64,000 nt of DNA from an uncultured Bacilli bacterium (GCA_934095865.1 CAKOKU010000006.1:1-64000); one strand, 5' to 3'; shown: positions 1-9,356, counted from the stretch's first letter. The notes: generated from the letters alone by a model not told the origin. Program-made: numbers and translations.

Positions 1-285
1 TTATATTGAAAATTTTTATTATTTTTACAAAATAAAAGACAAATAAGTAAAAATTCTACCTATTTGTCAACAGTCTGGGGATTAGCCATATAACGCTAAT
101 CCTTTAATAGTTTAGAAACATAACTCACTTAAATAAGTTCTTAAAATTTCAAACAATTTAAAAATAATATTAAGAAATATTAAAAAAAGAAGGAAATCTA
201 CAACAAAAACGTAATATATATAAATAGGTACCTAAAAATGACAAAATATTAATTTTAATTGTTATACCATAAAAGTGGTGATTTC
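1..285. other. intergenic region before the SPOR-domain gene
   Basis: No gene is visible in this AT-rich stretch. It holds a perfect 8-bp hairpin at 79-102 (GGATTAGC / GCTAATCC, 8-nt loop) followed by a weak T run, which may end a gene lying outside the window. A small palindrome, TAGGTACCTA, lies near 223-232. The ribosome-binding site for the first gene, a GGTGAT box, lies just before 286. Confidence 0.5.
79..108 (+). terminator. possible terminator hairpin
   Basis: GGATTAGC at 79-86 pairs perfectly with GCTAATCC at 95-102 around an 8-nt loop. Only a short T run (TTTAAT) follows, so termination is uncertain. It would serve a gene upstream of the window. Confidence 0.35.
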
Positions 286-726
286 ATGAAAAAAATGTTA
301 ATAAGTATAATATTGGCGATTACGTGCGGATTTATTTTTGGTATGTTTTTTTTGAAAAAATTTGATCAGCAATCACAAATAGCTGTAAGCAATATAAATA
401 CACAAGCTTATGCTTTTCAAATTGGTGTTTTTAAAAATAAAGAGAACGCTCTAAATTTTGCCGCGTCTAATTCTGGCATGGTCGTTAATGATGAAGATTT
501 ATACCGTGTATATACAGTAATTTTGAATAATGAAGGTATAATAAATCGGGTTAAAAATTATTATCAGACAAACAATATTAATTTTTACTTAAAAGCCATC
601 AATATTTCAAATGACGCAACAAATACTATTAACAATTATGAAATGTTATTAGAAAAAACGGAAGATAGCAATTTTGAATTAATTTTGAAAAAATTAACGG
701 AGGAACTAAGTAGTGGAAAAATATAA
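286..726 (+). CDS. membrane-anchored SPOR-domain protein
   Basis: A 146-residue protein. Residues 4-24 form one hydrophobic segment that acts as a membrane anchor or uncleaved signal. The region from about residue 40 (YAFQIGVFKNKENA) to 110 looks like a SPOR domain, a fold that binds denuded peptidoglycan glycan strands at division or sporulation septa. The start was placed at the ATG at 286 because GGTGAT lies seven bases before it; a TTG at 259 lacks a ribosome-binding site. The 3' end overlaps radC by 14 bases, so the two are probably translated together. The SPOR call rests on the opening motif and size and is moderately sure; the target septum is not known. Confidence 0.65.
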   Translation: MKKMLISIILAITCGFIFGMFFLKKFDQQSQIAVSNINTQAYAFQIGVFKNKENALNFAASNSGMVVNDEDLYRVYTVILNNEGIINRVKNYYQTNNINFYLKAINISNDATNTINNYEMLLEKTEDSNFELILKKLTEELSSGKI

Positions 727-1399
727 AATCAAAGAATTAGATGAAGAATTAAGGCCTAGAACCCGCGCAAAAAAATATGGCTTTCAATCATTGAGTGATG
801 ATGAATTACTTGCTATTATTTTAAGATGCGGTACCAAAAATCATAACGTTAAAGAAATTGCTGCAAATATTTTAAGTGATGCTGGCGGATTAACCGAACT
901 TGCAAATAAAAGTGTTGAAGAATTAAAAACCACACCAGGCGTTGGAGAGGTTGGTGCTCTTAGCATAATGGCAGCTATTGAATTAGGTAAACGTTGCTTA
1001 TCTACAAAGAAGGAAAAAACTAAATTAACAAATGCAAAAATAGTATACGATTCATTTAAATATGATTTTAAGGGGTTAACCCAAGAAAAAGTAGTTGGTG
1101 TATTTTTAGATAATGCCAGTCAGTTAATAAGCTACAAAACTATCTTTTGTGGTACGGTTAATAAATCATTAGTTCATCCAAGAGAAATATTTAAAGAAGC
1201 CATAAGATCATCGGCCAGTTCTATTATTTTGCTTCATAATCATCCATCGGGAAATCTAAATCCAAGTCCTCAAGATAGAGAATTAACTAAAAACTTGATA
1301 GCAATTGGTAAAACTATGTCCATTCCAATTTTAGATCATATAATTATTAGTGATAATGGTTATTATAGTTTCAATGAAAAAATGATAATAGAAGAGTAA
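713..1399 (+). CDS. radC: RadC-family JAB/MPN domain protein
   Basis: A 228-residue protein of the RadC (formerly DUF2466) family. The N-terminal part (about 1-90) carries the helix-hairpin-helix-like stretch LKTTPGVGEVGALSIMAAIE. The C-terminal JAB1/MPN domain has the metal-binding signature HNHPSG with H175, H177 and D188 (HxH-x10-D). The family was linked historically to DNA repair, but its biochemical role is still unsettled. Translation starts at GTG 713, inside the end of the SPOR-domain gene. In many Bacillota radC sits near mreBCD and cell-shape genes; here its neighbours are a SPOR protein and the SpoIVF pair. Length and motifs are complete. Confidence 0.92.
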   Translation: MEKYKIKELDEELRPRTRAKKYGFQSLSDDELLAIILRCGTKNHNVKEIAANILSDAGGLTELANKSVEELKTTPGVGEVGALSIMAAIELGKRCLSTKKEKTKLTNAKIVYDSFKYDFKGLTQEKVVGVFLDNASQLISYKTIFCGTVNKSLVHPREIFKEAIRSSASSIILLHNHPSGNLNPSPQDRELTKNLIAIGKTMSIPILDHIIISDNGYYSFNEKMIIEE

Positions 1400-1438
1400 T
1401 AAAGAACTATTAAACATTATATTTTTTGACCATACTAG

Positions 1439-1466
1439 TCTTATTTTTAATGTTTACCCATACAAT
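1439..1466 (+). promoter_or_regulatory. SigE-like sporulation promoter for spoIVFA-spoIVFB
   Basis: TCTTATT (1439-1445), a 13-base spacer, and CATACAAT (1459-1466) match the Bacillus SigE consensus KHATATT-N13/14-CATACAHT at all -10 positions and at six of seven -35 positions. In B. subtilis the spoIVF operon is a mother-cell SigE gene, so position and sequence agree. The assignment is inferred from sequence only. Confidence 0.6.
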
Positions 1467-1482
1467 TTATTAGGTGATAAAG

Positions 1483-2073
1483 TTGGAAAATGCTCTAATA
1501 AAAGAATATTGTGAGTCAAAGAAAAATTGTCCTAAATTCAATAAAAATTTAAGTATTTATTTATCAAAATTTTTATTAAGTATTATTTTTTTAATGCTGA
1601 GTATTATATTAATTAGAAGCAACCAAGAATGTCGAAATTTCTTTACAAATGAAGTATTAACCAGGCAATTTAGTTTTGCTAAAATAAATGACATATATAA
1701 TAAATATTTTGGCGATGTTTTACCTAAAATAAATCTTGATACAACACCGGTTTTTAATGAAACTTTAGCATACCAAACTGAAGAATCTTATCTAAATGGC
1801 AAAAAGATGCAAGTAGGTGCAAATTATATTGTACCCGTTATTACTAGTGGAGTTATAGTTTTCTTAGGAGAAAAAGATGATTTAGGTCCAACATGCATAG
1901 TCCAAGGAGTAGATGGTGTTGACATTTGGTACTCCAATATTGATATAAGTACTTTAAATTTATATGATTATGTCGAAGAACATAAAAGCCTTGCCCCAAC
2001 GCTTAGTGAGTTTTTATATTTAACAATTGATAAAGATGGTACATATCTAGACTATGAAACTTATAAAGCTTGA
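1483..2073 (+). CDS. spoIVFA: stage IV sporulation protein FA-like (degenerate M23 domain)
   Basis: A 196-residue protein with one membrane span (about residues 25-45) and an outer domain that follows the LytM/M23 fold without its zinc ligands (YIVPVITSGVIVFLGE, then IVQGVDGVDIWYSNID). This is the layout of SpoIVFA, which holds the SpoIVFB protease in the outer forespore membrane and restrains it until SpoIVB cuts it. TTG 1483 was chosen as start because AGGTGAT lies just upstream; GTG 1474 has no such box. It overlaps spoIVFB by 20 bases. A SigE-like promoter precedes it. The identity rests mainly on fold pattern and on the partner gene. Confidence 0.8.
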   Translation: MENALIKEYCESKKNCPKFNKNLSIYLSKFLLSIIFLMLSIILIRSNQECRNFFTNEVLTRQFSFAKINDIYNKYFGDVLPKINLDTTPVFNETLAYQTEESYLNGKKMQVGANYIVPVITSGVIVFLGEKDDLGPTCIVQGVDGVDIWYSNIDISTLNLYDYVEEHKSLAPTLSEFLYLTIDKDGTYLDYETYKA

Positions 2074-2800
2074 TACCACAACATATATTTTAATTTTCTT
2101 ACTATGTTTAGCTGGCGCCTACAAACAGGTTATTATTACTGCTATCATCATAATTTTTCATGAATTAGGTCATTTGTTTTGGCTATTAAAATTCAATGTC
2201 AGCATTACTAGCATTAAAATATTTCCTTTTGGTGGCATAATAAAGACGAACAAGCTTTTAAATTTTGATCCTAAAAAAGAAATACTTATTAGCAGTGCCG
2301 GTATAATTAATCAATTGTTATTATTCATCATCTTTTTTGCTTTATTTAAAAAAAATATAATCAATAATTACAGTTATGAAATGTTTAAAAATTTAAATTT
2401 AAGTATTATTATTTTTAATATTATGCCTATTTATCCTCTAGATGGTTATAATTTTTTTAAAAATATATTATATGTTTTTTTCCCATATTTAAAGGTAAAT
2501 CAAATTTTCTTATACATTTCCATATTAAGTCTTATTTTATTTACTATGTATAGTTTTACCAGCAAAATAAACAGCTTGTTTGTTATCACTTTTTTATTTG
2601 TAAAATTAATTAATTTAATAAAATCAAAGAAATATTTAGAAAATAAATTTTTATTAGAAAGAAATATATATGATTTGCCATACAATAAGATTAAGTATGA
2701 TGATGATTTTCAAAAAAACAAATTACAGCTAAACGTTTTGCATTACTTTAATTATATTTCAGAAAAAGAGTACTTAAATAAGTTATATCAAGGTTATTAA
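2054..2800 (+). CDS. spoIVFB: SpoIVFB-like M50 site-2 metalloprotease
   Basis: A 248-residue polytopic membrane protein. The zinc site HELGH is at residues 36-40 inside the second hydrophobic segment, and the third ligand lies in NIMPIYPLDG at 122-131 (D130), the pattern of intramembrane site-2 proteases. In spore formers SpoIVFB cuts pro-SigK in the mother cell. FPFGG after the first motif is typical of the SpoIVFB branch. The C-terminal tail after about residue 190 is shorter and more charged than a typical CBS domain. The start overlaps the end of spoIVFA by 20 bases, so translational coupling is likely. Target pro-SigK is not in this window. Confidence 0.88.
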   Translation: MKLIKLDTTTYILIFLLCLAGAYKQVIITAIIIIFHELGHLFWLLKFNVSITSIKIFPFGGIIKTNKLLNFDPKKEILISSAGIINQLLLFIIFFALFKKNIINNYSYEMFKNLNLSIIIFNIMPIYPLDGYNFFKNILYVFFPYLKVNQIFLYISILSLILFTMYSFTSKINSLFVITFLFVKLINLIKSKKYLENKFLLERNIYDLPYNKIKYDDDFQKNKLQLNVLHYFNYISEKEYLNKLYQGY

Positions 2801-2944
2801 AATTGGCATTTTTAGAAAAATAAATTTGCTCGCGTTTATTTATAGTAAACGACAATTTTGGAAAATTATGTTATAGGCCTTGCTTTTTTCTTATTTTTAT
2901 AAGATAATTAATGAGTATAGATAAAGATAGTAAGGAGTGCTTGT

Positions 2945-5461
2945 ATGGTAAATGCGGTAGAATTTGGCACACAATTAGAGGATAGTTTTCAAACTTTGAT
3001 GGAATACTCTATTGAAGAAATAAATAATATGCTAAAAGATGCTCCTTTAGCTAGCATTCTAGCCATAATTGAGCGTGTATCTTCACAAGATATAATGGAT
3101 GATACTTCAATTGTTAGAATAGATGAAATTAATAAAAAAATCAAAAAATTAAATGAATGGTTAAAAGTATGCCAAAATAAAATTGATTTTGCAAAAATGA
3201 CAAATGCTCCAAGAAGTGAACTTGATCAATTATGGCAAGATTATGCTAATATTGATATGGAAATTGATAACTTATCTGGTCAAGCTGAAAGCATTTATCA
3301 AGCTTTTGATGATAAAAAACAAGCCATTAAATCAGCTTGCTGTAATGCCATCTCGTCATCTCCGTTAAGTTCGTTTGAAGATTACCGTGCTTCTTTAATA
3401 AAGTGGTTAGAAGATCAAATAGTTAGAATTGAAGCTAAAAAAAGAGATCAAGAAACTACTAAAAACACTTTAGAATCAGACCGTGATTATACTGCTGAAG
3501 ATGAAGAAGTAAAGAAAATTGAAAGAGAAATAAATAAAATACGTGCTTCTGTTTTAGAAGGAAAAGTAGTTTTAAACGGACCTGTTATTGAAAAAATTAA
3601 AGGCTTGAGAGCTAAAAAAAGCTCTCTAGAACATGAAACTTTTACGTTTGTCTGCACAGAAAAAATCAAAAAAACATTAAAGAGAATAAGTAATGATATT
3701 ACTAAACTTCAAATGGAGTTATATAACTTAATGCGTATGGATATCTCCGAATTAAAAAATATGATATTAGGAGAGTATACAGATACAAAAGTTTCTATAA
3801 CATATGCCAATTTAGTTAGAATTTACCGCAGTTATGTTGCTAATGTAGTTAATGTTCCATTAGATTTAAAAGAAGAATACCGAAAAAATTGTGATAGATA
3901 TAGTAAAATCCTAGATTCAATTGAAGAACCAACTGTTGATAATGAACCACTTGAGCCAATCGAAAACGAATTAAAGGAATTATATAATTATAGAAAATCA
4001 CTTCTAAATTATAAGCAAAAACCACTAGATTATGAAAAAGAAAATAAATTTCTATATACAAGCATCAGAAATGCCGGTTTAATGGAATTGCCATTTGATG
4101 AAACAGCATGGCATACGTATTTTGGTGAATATTACGACACATTAGCCAATTCTATTTCTAGATTAAAAGATATAAATGGTAAATATAGTGCTTTAATCAG
4201 TAATAGTTTACGCAGTAAGAAAGATGATAAAAAGATAGAAGGTTATAGAGAAGAATTAGAGTATTTATTAGATGAACTATACAATAAAGTATTGTCATTA
4301 TATCTAAAAACTAATTGTTATATCAACGTTAATATCTACGATTACCGTGATAATGAAACTTTGAGTAAATATATTGAATATTTAGGAGCAAGTATTGACG
4401 AAGAAGTAGCCAATGTTGATACAAAAATAGAAACTCTAAATCAAAAGAAACAAAATATTATTACTTTTGTTAATGAAAAGTATAGTGAAATTGAACACAT
4501 TAAGCATGAATTAAATAGTATTTTAAAAGGAGAACATCACCAAGAACTATCAACACCAAAACAAGTAGCACAAGAAAAAGAGAGTGTACCAACAATGCCA
4601 ACTTATTCTACATTCGCCTTTGATACACCAAACACCCAAGCTGCTGAACCAGAGAGAAATTCATCTTTCTTTGATAATGCAATTGGTCTTGATTTTGAAA
4701 ATGTTTCTAAAGAAGCTGCCATTCCAAGTAGAGCAAATAATCATCCATCTAAAGATACAACAATAGATTTTGATCCAACAAATATTTTCGGCATTGAAAA
4801 TAATGATGATGAGTCTGTTGAACCAGATATCAATACCAAACAATCATCATCATCAAAACTTGACTCTATAACTCAAAGTAAAGAAACATCAACCAATGAA
4901 ATAAATTTTGATGATATTTTTGCATCAAGCCAAGATAATATTATAGATTTTGAAACGAAAGAAGAACAACAATCTCATCAAGAGACAATTCCTAATGCTA
5001 TTGAGGAAGCTGAATTTAAAGATTTGCTAGAACCTAAAGCTATTCAAGAACCAAACAATATTGTTTCTACTAAACCAAAAAGAGGTTTACTTGTTAAAAA
5101 GATAGAACCGGTAATAGAAACAGCTGGCGTATCTCAAAAAGAGCCAGTAATCAGTGATGCTGAAGCCATAAAAGAACGTATAATTAATGGCCAAGCTGAG
5201 AAAAAAGAAAAAATCACAAAGCCAGTATTAGCAAGTGAAGTAGGAGAGGAATATAACGAATCAACAGCTCCTATAAATTTAAGTGACTTCTTAAACGGAA
5301 CCCTTAGAACAGAAGCTCCAGCAAGTCCGAACGAAATAAAAGAACCAGAAGAAAAATTATCTCAAAAGGATAATGATGACTTGGCAGCTTTCTTAATGCA
5401 AATTACTGCTAATGACAAGAACCAAGATAAACAAATAAAACCAATGGATTATGTTGGATAA
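2945..5461 (+). CDS. large coiled-coil protein with acidic disordered tail, function unknown
   Basis: An 838-residue soluble protein without signal peptide or membrane span. Residues 1 to about 545 are charged and helical, with heptad-like stretches at about 55-120, 145-260 and 470-535. From about 550 onward it is acidic and low in complexity. The tail repeats short hydrophobic-acidic boxes such as GLDFENV, TIDFDPTNIFGIEN, EINFDDIF and IIDFE, and ends with a helix near DDLAAFLMQITAND. A good AGGAG box precedes ATG 2945. It has its own promoter-like region and a terminator. Its architecture resembles that of the 695-residue protein at 52725, but no family was recognised. A scaffold or cytoskeletal role is only a guess. 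Confidence 0.85.
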   Translation: MVNAVEFGTQLEDSFQTLMEYSIEEINNMLKDAPLASILAIIERVSSQDIMDDTSIVRIDEINKKIKKLNEWLKVCQNKIDFAKMTNAPRSELDQLWQDYANIDMEIDNLSGQAESIYQAFDDKKQAIKSACCNAISSSPLSSFEDYRASLIKWLEDQIVRIEAKKRDQETTKNTLESDRDYTAEDEEVKKIEREINKIRASVLEGKVVLNGPVIEKIKGLRAKKSSLEHETFTFVCTEKIKKTLKRISNDITKLQMELYNLMRMDISELKNMILGEYTDTKVSITYANLVRIYRSYVANVVNVPLDLKEEYRKNCDRYSKILDSIEEPTVDNEPLEPIENELKELYNYRKSLLNYKQKPLDYEKENKFLYTSIRNAGLMELPFDETAWHTYFGEYYDTLANSISRLKDINGKYSALISNSLRSKKDDKKIEGYREELEYLLDELYNKVLSLYLKTNCYINVNIYDYRDNETLSKYIEYLGASIDEEVANVDTKIETLNQKKQNIITFVNEKYSEIEHIKHELNSILKGEHHQELSTPKQVAQEKESVPTMPTYSTFAFDTPNTQAAEPERNSSFFDNAIGLDFENVSKEAAIPSRANNHPSKDTTIDFDPTNIFGIENNDDESVEPDINTKQSSSSKLDSITQSKETSTNEINFDDIFASSQDNIIDFETKEEQQSHQETIPNAIEEAEFKDLLEPKAIQEPNNIVSTKPKRGLLVKKIEPVIETAGVSQKEPVISDAEAIKERIINGQAEKKEKITKPVLASEVGEEYNESTAPINLSDFLNGTLRTEAPASPNEIKEPEEKLSQKDNDDLAAFLMQITANDKNQDKQIKPMDYVG

Positions 5462-5483
5462 CAAGTAGCAATACTTGTTTTTT
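5461..5483 (+). terminator. rho-independent terminator of the coiled-coil gene
   Basis: ACAAGTA at 5461-5467 pairs with TACTTGT at 5472-5478 around loop GCAA, followed by a run of T. It begins directly after the stop codon of the gene at 2945. Confidence 0.75.
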
Positions 5484-5530
5484 CTTGACTTTATTTTAAT
5501 TAATATGATAATTTGAAAGCAGGTGATACC

Positions 5531-6298
5531 ATGAAAATAGTAAAGTATCAAAAATGTGGAAAAAATACTTATAAAATATATTTAGAAGATGGGCGTGTAC
5601 TGCTACTTTATGACAATATAATTTTAAAATATAATCTTTTGTTAACCAAAAAAATAACCAAGACAGTGGAAGAAAGTATTTTAATGGATAATCAAAAAGA
5701 AGAGGCCTATTATAAAGCGCTACTATTTTTAAGTAAAAAATATCATAGTATTCAAGAAACCCAAAGATATTTAGCAACCTATTCTTTAAATATTCAAACG
5801 GAAATAATTGAACGTTTAAAAAAAGAAGGGTATTTGGATGATTATAAATACGCCAGCGCTTTTATAAATGATAAAATTAATCTAAGCTTAGATGGATTTA
5901 ATAAGATTAAAAATGCTTTAATAGAAAAAGGCGTTGCTGAAAATATTGTTTTGTCATCATTAGAAGCCATACCAGAAAAAACGTGGTATGAACGTAGCCA
6001 GAAAGCAATTAATAAAAAAGCTAGCAACTATGAAAAATACAGCAGTAAAGTTAAAAAATCTAAGTTTTATAGTTATTTAATAAATTTGGGATATACGAGT
6101 AATCAGATAAACTCTTGTATAAACCGATTTGATTTCAGTGATGATACACAAGCCTTAGAAAAAGATTATCTTAAAGTCAAAAAAGCCTTAGTTGCCAAAT
6201 ATAGTGGTCCTAAATTTAACTATATGTTAAAAAGCAAACTTTATGCTAAAGGATATAATATGGAATCTATTAATAAATTAATCGAACAAGATAATTGA
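5531..6298 (+). CDS. recX: RecX-family regulator of RecA
   Basis: A 255-residue protein with the RecX triple-helix repeats: EEAYYKALLFLSKKYHSIQE opens the first repeat and LKKEGYLDDYKYASAFIND is the family's most conserved stretch. RecX binds within the groove of RecA filaments and limits or remodels them. The first 55 residues form the short beta-rich extension seen in Bacillus-type RecX. ATG 5531 was chosen because AGGTGAT stands at the right distance; an upstream start at 5513 has none. It lies alone between two terminators. Length is near the usual 260-270 of Bacilli. Confidence 0.88.
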   Translation: MKIVKYQKCGKNTYKIYLEDGRVLLLYDNIILKYNLLLTKKITKTVEESILMDNQKEEAYYKALLFLSKKYHSIQETQRYLATYSLNIQTEIIERLKKEGYLDDYKYASAFINDKINLSLDGFNKIKNALIEKGVAENIVLSSLEAIPEKTWYERSQKAINKKASNYEKYSSKVKKSKFYSYLINLGYTSNQINSCINRFDFSDDTQALEKDYLKVKKALVAKYSGPKFNYMLKSKLYAKGYNMESINKLIEQDN

Positions 6299-6457
6299 GA
6301 TAAAAGTTTTAACGGTAATAATAAATTAATATGTTTAAAGCTAGAAGATATTAAAACTAAGTTTTAACTATATAAAATAGATTTGGTAGAAATTTTTCAC
6401 ATATAGTAGATTCCATTTATAATAGAATTTTTTACACACTCATTAATACAATGCAAA

Positions 6458-6488
6458 TAAAAAATGTTACATCATCGGTAACATTTTT
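6458..6488 (-). terminator. rho-independent terminator of prsA-like gene
   Basis: AAAATGTTAC (6461-6470) and GTAACATTTT (6478-6487) form a perfect 10-bp stem with a 7-nt loop just after the stop codon of the minus-strand foldase gene. Read on the minus strand it ends in a T run. Confidence 0.85.
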
Positions 6489-6494
6489 TAATTA

Positions 6495-7538
6495 CTAATT
6501 GCTTGAAGAATTATTTTTACTTTCTTGAATTTGTAGTAATGAATTTTGAATATAATTTGTATATTTTTTAGCTAAATCATCATCAATAATATCCATACCA
6601 TATTCTTTTCTAACTTCTTGCATTGATTTAATATAAGCTTCTTGGTTTTCACTTAAGTAATCACTAACTAAAGCATCAACAATTGTATCCTTAACTGAAT
6701 CTAATGAAGCTTTTTCTTTAGTTTCAGCGCGGTAAATTAAATGATAACCTAATTCAGTTTCAACAATTGTTGCTGAGTAAGCACCATCTTTCAATTTATA
6801 TGCTTCATCAACTAAGTTTTTATAAGTTGAATCCAACGTATCAGTGTTAATCCAACCTAAATCGCCGCCGTTGTCTTTTGTAGCATCATCATTTGAATAT
6901 TCTTTAGCAAGTTCACTAAATTTAGTAGCAATATCATCATTGCCAGCAGCCTTTAATTTATCAAGAGCTTCTTGAGCTTTGGCTTTAGCTTCATTTTTAG
7001 CAGTAGTTTTTTCATCAGTAGTAGCATTAGAATCATATTCTACACTAAACAAAATATGAGAAACTTTAATATCAGGTTTAATTTCATCATCATAGTATTT
7101 TTTAATTTGCTTATCAGTAATTTTACCTTTAGCATAATCTTCAGCTGCATTATTTTGAAGTTTACTTAAATATACATAGTCAGTATAATCTTCAATTGAA
7201 TCAAAATTAGCTTGACTTAAGATACTATCTAAATTATCACCATAATAATCTTTTACTTGTTTTGCTAAATTTTCAGCATAGCTTTTTGCCTCTTCTAGAT
7301 TATCAGCATATTTTTTCTCTAAAATGGTTTTATCTATTAAATTTAAAACTACACTAATACCATACTTATCTTTCATTGAATTGTAAAAATCATTTACGCT
7401 TATTTTTACATCATCATTAAATGTTACTATGGCTTGTTCACCATTTTCTAAAGTTGGTATTGTTTTTGCGCCACATCCACTAAGCAAAGTTACACTTACT
7501 AAACCAAGAGCAATACTTTTTTGCAATTTTCTATTCAT
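6495..7538 (-). CDS. prsA: PrsA-like parvulin peptidyl-prolyl isomerase lipoprotein
   Basis: A 347-residue exported foldase. The N-terminus is a lipoprotein signal ending in LLSGC, with C22 as the lipid anchor. A helical SurA/PrsA-type chaperone part runs from about 35 to 155. A parvulin domain spans about 158-271, shown by VSHILF (159-164), GGDLGW (224-229) and GYHLI (264-268). PrsA acts outside the membrane on newly secreted proteins, which fits the many secreted proteins coded nearby. A GGGAGGAGAG ribosome-binding site and an extended -10 (TGCTATAAT) lie upstream on the minus strand. It is a single-gene unit with its own terminator. A PpiC/SurA-type general foldase is the only close alternative. 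Confidence 0.92.
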   Translation of the reverse strand: MNRKLQKSIALGLVSVTLLSGCGAKTIPTLENGEQAIVTFNDDVKISVNDFYNSMKDKYGISVVLNLIDKTILEKKYADNLEEAKSYAENLAKQVKDYYGDNLDSILSQANFDSIEDYTDYVYLSKLQNNAAEDYAKGKITDKQIKKYYDDEIKPDIKVSHILFSVEYDSNATTDEKTTAKNEAKAKAQEALDKLKAAGNDDIATKFSELAKEYSNDDATKDNGGDLGWINTDTLDSTYKNLVDEAYKLKDGAYSATIVETELGYHLIYRAETKEKASLDSVKDTIVDALVSDYLSENQEAYIKSMQEVRKEYGMDIIDDDLAKKYTNYIQNSLLQIQESKNNSSSN

Positions 7539-7933
7539 CTTTTATCTCTCCTCCCAATTATTATAGCATATTATCATATTGTGGTACTACAACTTTACGT
7601 TTTATTAACGAATTTTTTGCCTATAAAGTAGGGTATTTAGCTGATTATTTAATACTTTTCTTAATTATAATAATAGATATTAAAAATTTAAGAGCCGAAC
7701 TTATAGAATTTTTTTAGTAAGATCATAAGTCATATGATTTACAAATAAATAAAGAATCAAATTTAATTGTATAAACCAATTGAGTTTACTATAAAAAAGC
7801 AATTACTTAATCTTAACTTTCCCATTTTACTATTAATTAAGAAGCCTTCTCTAAAATTTTTAACTATGCTTTAATAAAATCATCAAACTAATAAAAAAAC
7901 AAGAACTAAAACTAATTCTTGCTATTCTTAAAT
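7539..7933. other. intergenic region between prsA-like gene and lipoprotein gene
   Basis: No gene is visible. The right part holds the terminator of the minus-strand lipoprotein operon (7893-7921). The left end, near 7560-7575, holds the minus-strand extended -10 TGCTATAAT and the strong ribosome-binding site of the prsA-like gene. The middle is AT-rich with stops in all frames. Confidence 0.6.
7893..7921 (-). terminator. terminator of the DUF5662-lipoprotein operon
   Basis: CAAGAA (7900-7905) pairs with TTCTTG (7916-7921). On the minus strand this gives a 6-bp hairpin followed by seven T. It lies 12 bases after the stop codon of the lipoprotein gene. Confidence 0.65.
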
Positions 7934-8437
7934 TTATTTTATATAAAAGTAATATGAGTTACCATTGGAGTTATCATCATAAACTTCACCATAATAAATG
8001 GCATAAGGTTTAACAATATTACTTTTTAATTCATACTTAATAGTAATGTCCTTTGTTTCATTAATATTAAAAGTATATAATGTATTTTTTTCTTCTTCTT
8101 CAATTGGATAAGTATAAGATGAAGTTTCTTTATCTAAATTCCACATAAGTGGGAAATCACGATTACTTAATGCTTGCTTTTTATTAGTTGTATTTTCAAT
8201 TTTTAAAGTAATAATTAATTGATTATCTTCGGTTTTAACTTCTTCTAATGTGATGTTAAATTCGCTCGTTTTAGCTGTATCCCCAACGTATAATCCCATA
8301 TATCCTTTTGAACCATCTGTACTTTCTATTAAGCCATTGGTTTTCCAAGCTGGATAATCACTACTTTGAAATGGTAAACTGCATCCTGATAGCAAAATTA
8401 ATCCAATTAATAAAGTAAAAACTTTTAATTTCTTCAT
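7934..8437 (-). CDS. small lipoprotein with DUF4352-like Ig fold
   Basis: A 167-residue protein with a lipoprotein signal ending in LLSGC (C19). The rest is beta-rich: LYVGDTAKTSEFNITLEEVK followed by QLIITLKIENTTNK is the pattern of DUF4352-like immunoglobulin-fold lipoproteins, where a signal of the form 'vGdt...f.v..v' precedes a Greek-key domain. Such proteins sit on the outer face of the membrane, and their ligands are mostly unknown. It is the last gene of a three-gene minus-strand run: its start is one base after the stop of the zinc-ribbon membrane gene. The DUF4352 assignment is by pattern only. Confidence 0.7.
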   Translation of the reverse strand: MKKLKVFTLLIGLILLSGCSLPFQSSDYPAWKTNGLIESTDGSKGYMGLYVGDTAKTSEFNITLEEVKTEDNQLIITLKIENTTNKKQALSNRDFPLMWNLDKETSSYTYPIEEEEKNTLYTFNINETKDITIKYELKSNIVKPYAIYYGEVYDDNSNGNSYYFYIK

Positions 8438-8438
8438 T

Positions 8439-9356
8439 TTAATCTCCTATTTTTTTAATTTCATAAGTATTAGCATTTTGTCTTTGTAAACTATAAGATG
8501 TGAATATACCGATTACTGATAAAATATAACCACTAATTAAGCCACTAGTAAATAATTTTGGGAAGTCTTTAATAGTCTTCAAATAATAAGGAATAGCTTT
8601 ATAAGCATCAAATAAGCTAATTATGTATTCGTCTTTATATAGATTATAAATGTATATGGCACTGTTAAGTTCATGAGCAACAAAAACCATAAATAAACCA
8701 ATAACAGTTGAAATAATAATACCTGGCAATTTTATGTTATGAGCAAATTTCTTATAGAATACTGCACTACCCATTGTAATAGCAATGCCAGCAATTCCTG
8801 ACTCTATTCCAATAAAGCCAAACAATATCCAAAGTAGAACACCTGGAATACAACCTATTACAGAACCAATAATACCTAAGAATATATTTTCCTTTAGCTT
8901 ATTATATTTCTCCTTTTTGTAATTAATTGATTTTTTAATTTCATTGTAACAATCATCACAGAAAAAGCTTATTTCACAATCATTATTTACTAGAAAAGTT
9001 TCTTTAACTTCTTTACAATGACGACAAACTTCCTTAGCCTCAACGTTATCAAGATACTTCTTTGTAACTTCTAGTAGAGGATTTATTATTTCTGGTAAGA
9101 ATTTTTTATTAGTAACTGAGCCAACAATTTGCAAATTTTTATTATTGTAACTTATGATCGCATCTTTATTTATTTTTTTAATATTATCAGCCAATTTCTT
9201 AATATCCTTTTTGACATCTATACTAAAGCTCAAAGTATAAACGCTAGATTGATAATCATATTTAATTAAAAAATGATACTTATCAAGATTTCCTGCAAAG
9301 ATGTTACTTCCACAATAAACAGTATTACTTCCGATTTTATTTGCTATTTTTTTCAT
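8439..9356 (-). CDS. zinc-ribbon multi-pass membrane protein, function unknown
   Basis: A 305-residue protein. The first 100 residues are soluble with no signal. A zinc-ribbon pair follows (CRHC near 111-114 and CDDC near 134-137). Four or so membrane spans occupy the second half (for example GIIGSVIGCIPGVLLWILFG and IIISTVIGLFMVFVAHEL). I do not recognise the family. The start overlaps the end of the DUF5662 gene by 20 bases and has an AAAGGAAG ribosome-binding site inside it, so expression is coupled. The gene downstream is an exported lipoprotein, so the trio may serve one envelope function. Confidence 0.8.
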   Translation of the reverse strand: MKKIANKIGSNTVYCGSNIFAGNLDKYHFLIKYDYQSSVYTLSFSIDVKKDIKKLADNIKKINKDAIISYNNKNLQIVGSVTNKKFLPEIINPLLEVTKKYLDNVEAKEVCRHCKEVKETFLVNNDCEISFFCDDCYNEIKKSINYKKEKYNKLKENIFLGIIGSVIGCIPGVLLWILFGFIGIESGIAGIAITMGSAVFYKKFAHNIKLPGIIISTVIGLFMVFVAHELNSAIYIYNLYKDEYIISLFDAYKAIPYYLKTIKDFPKLFTSGLISGYILSVIGIFTSYSLQRQNANTYEIKKIGD

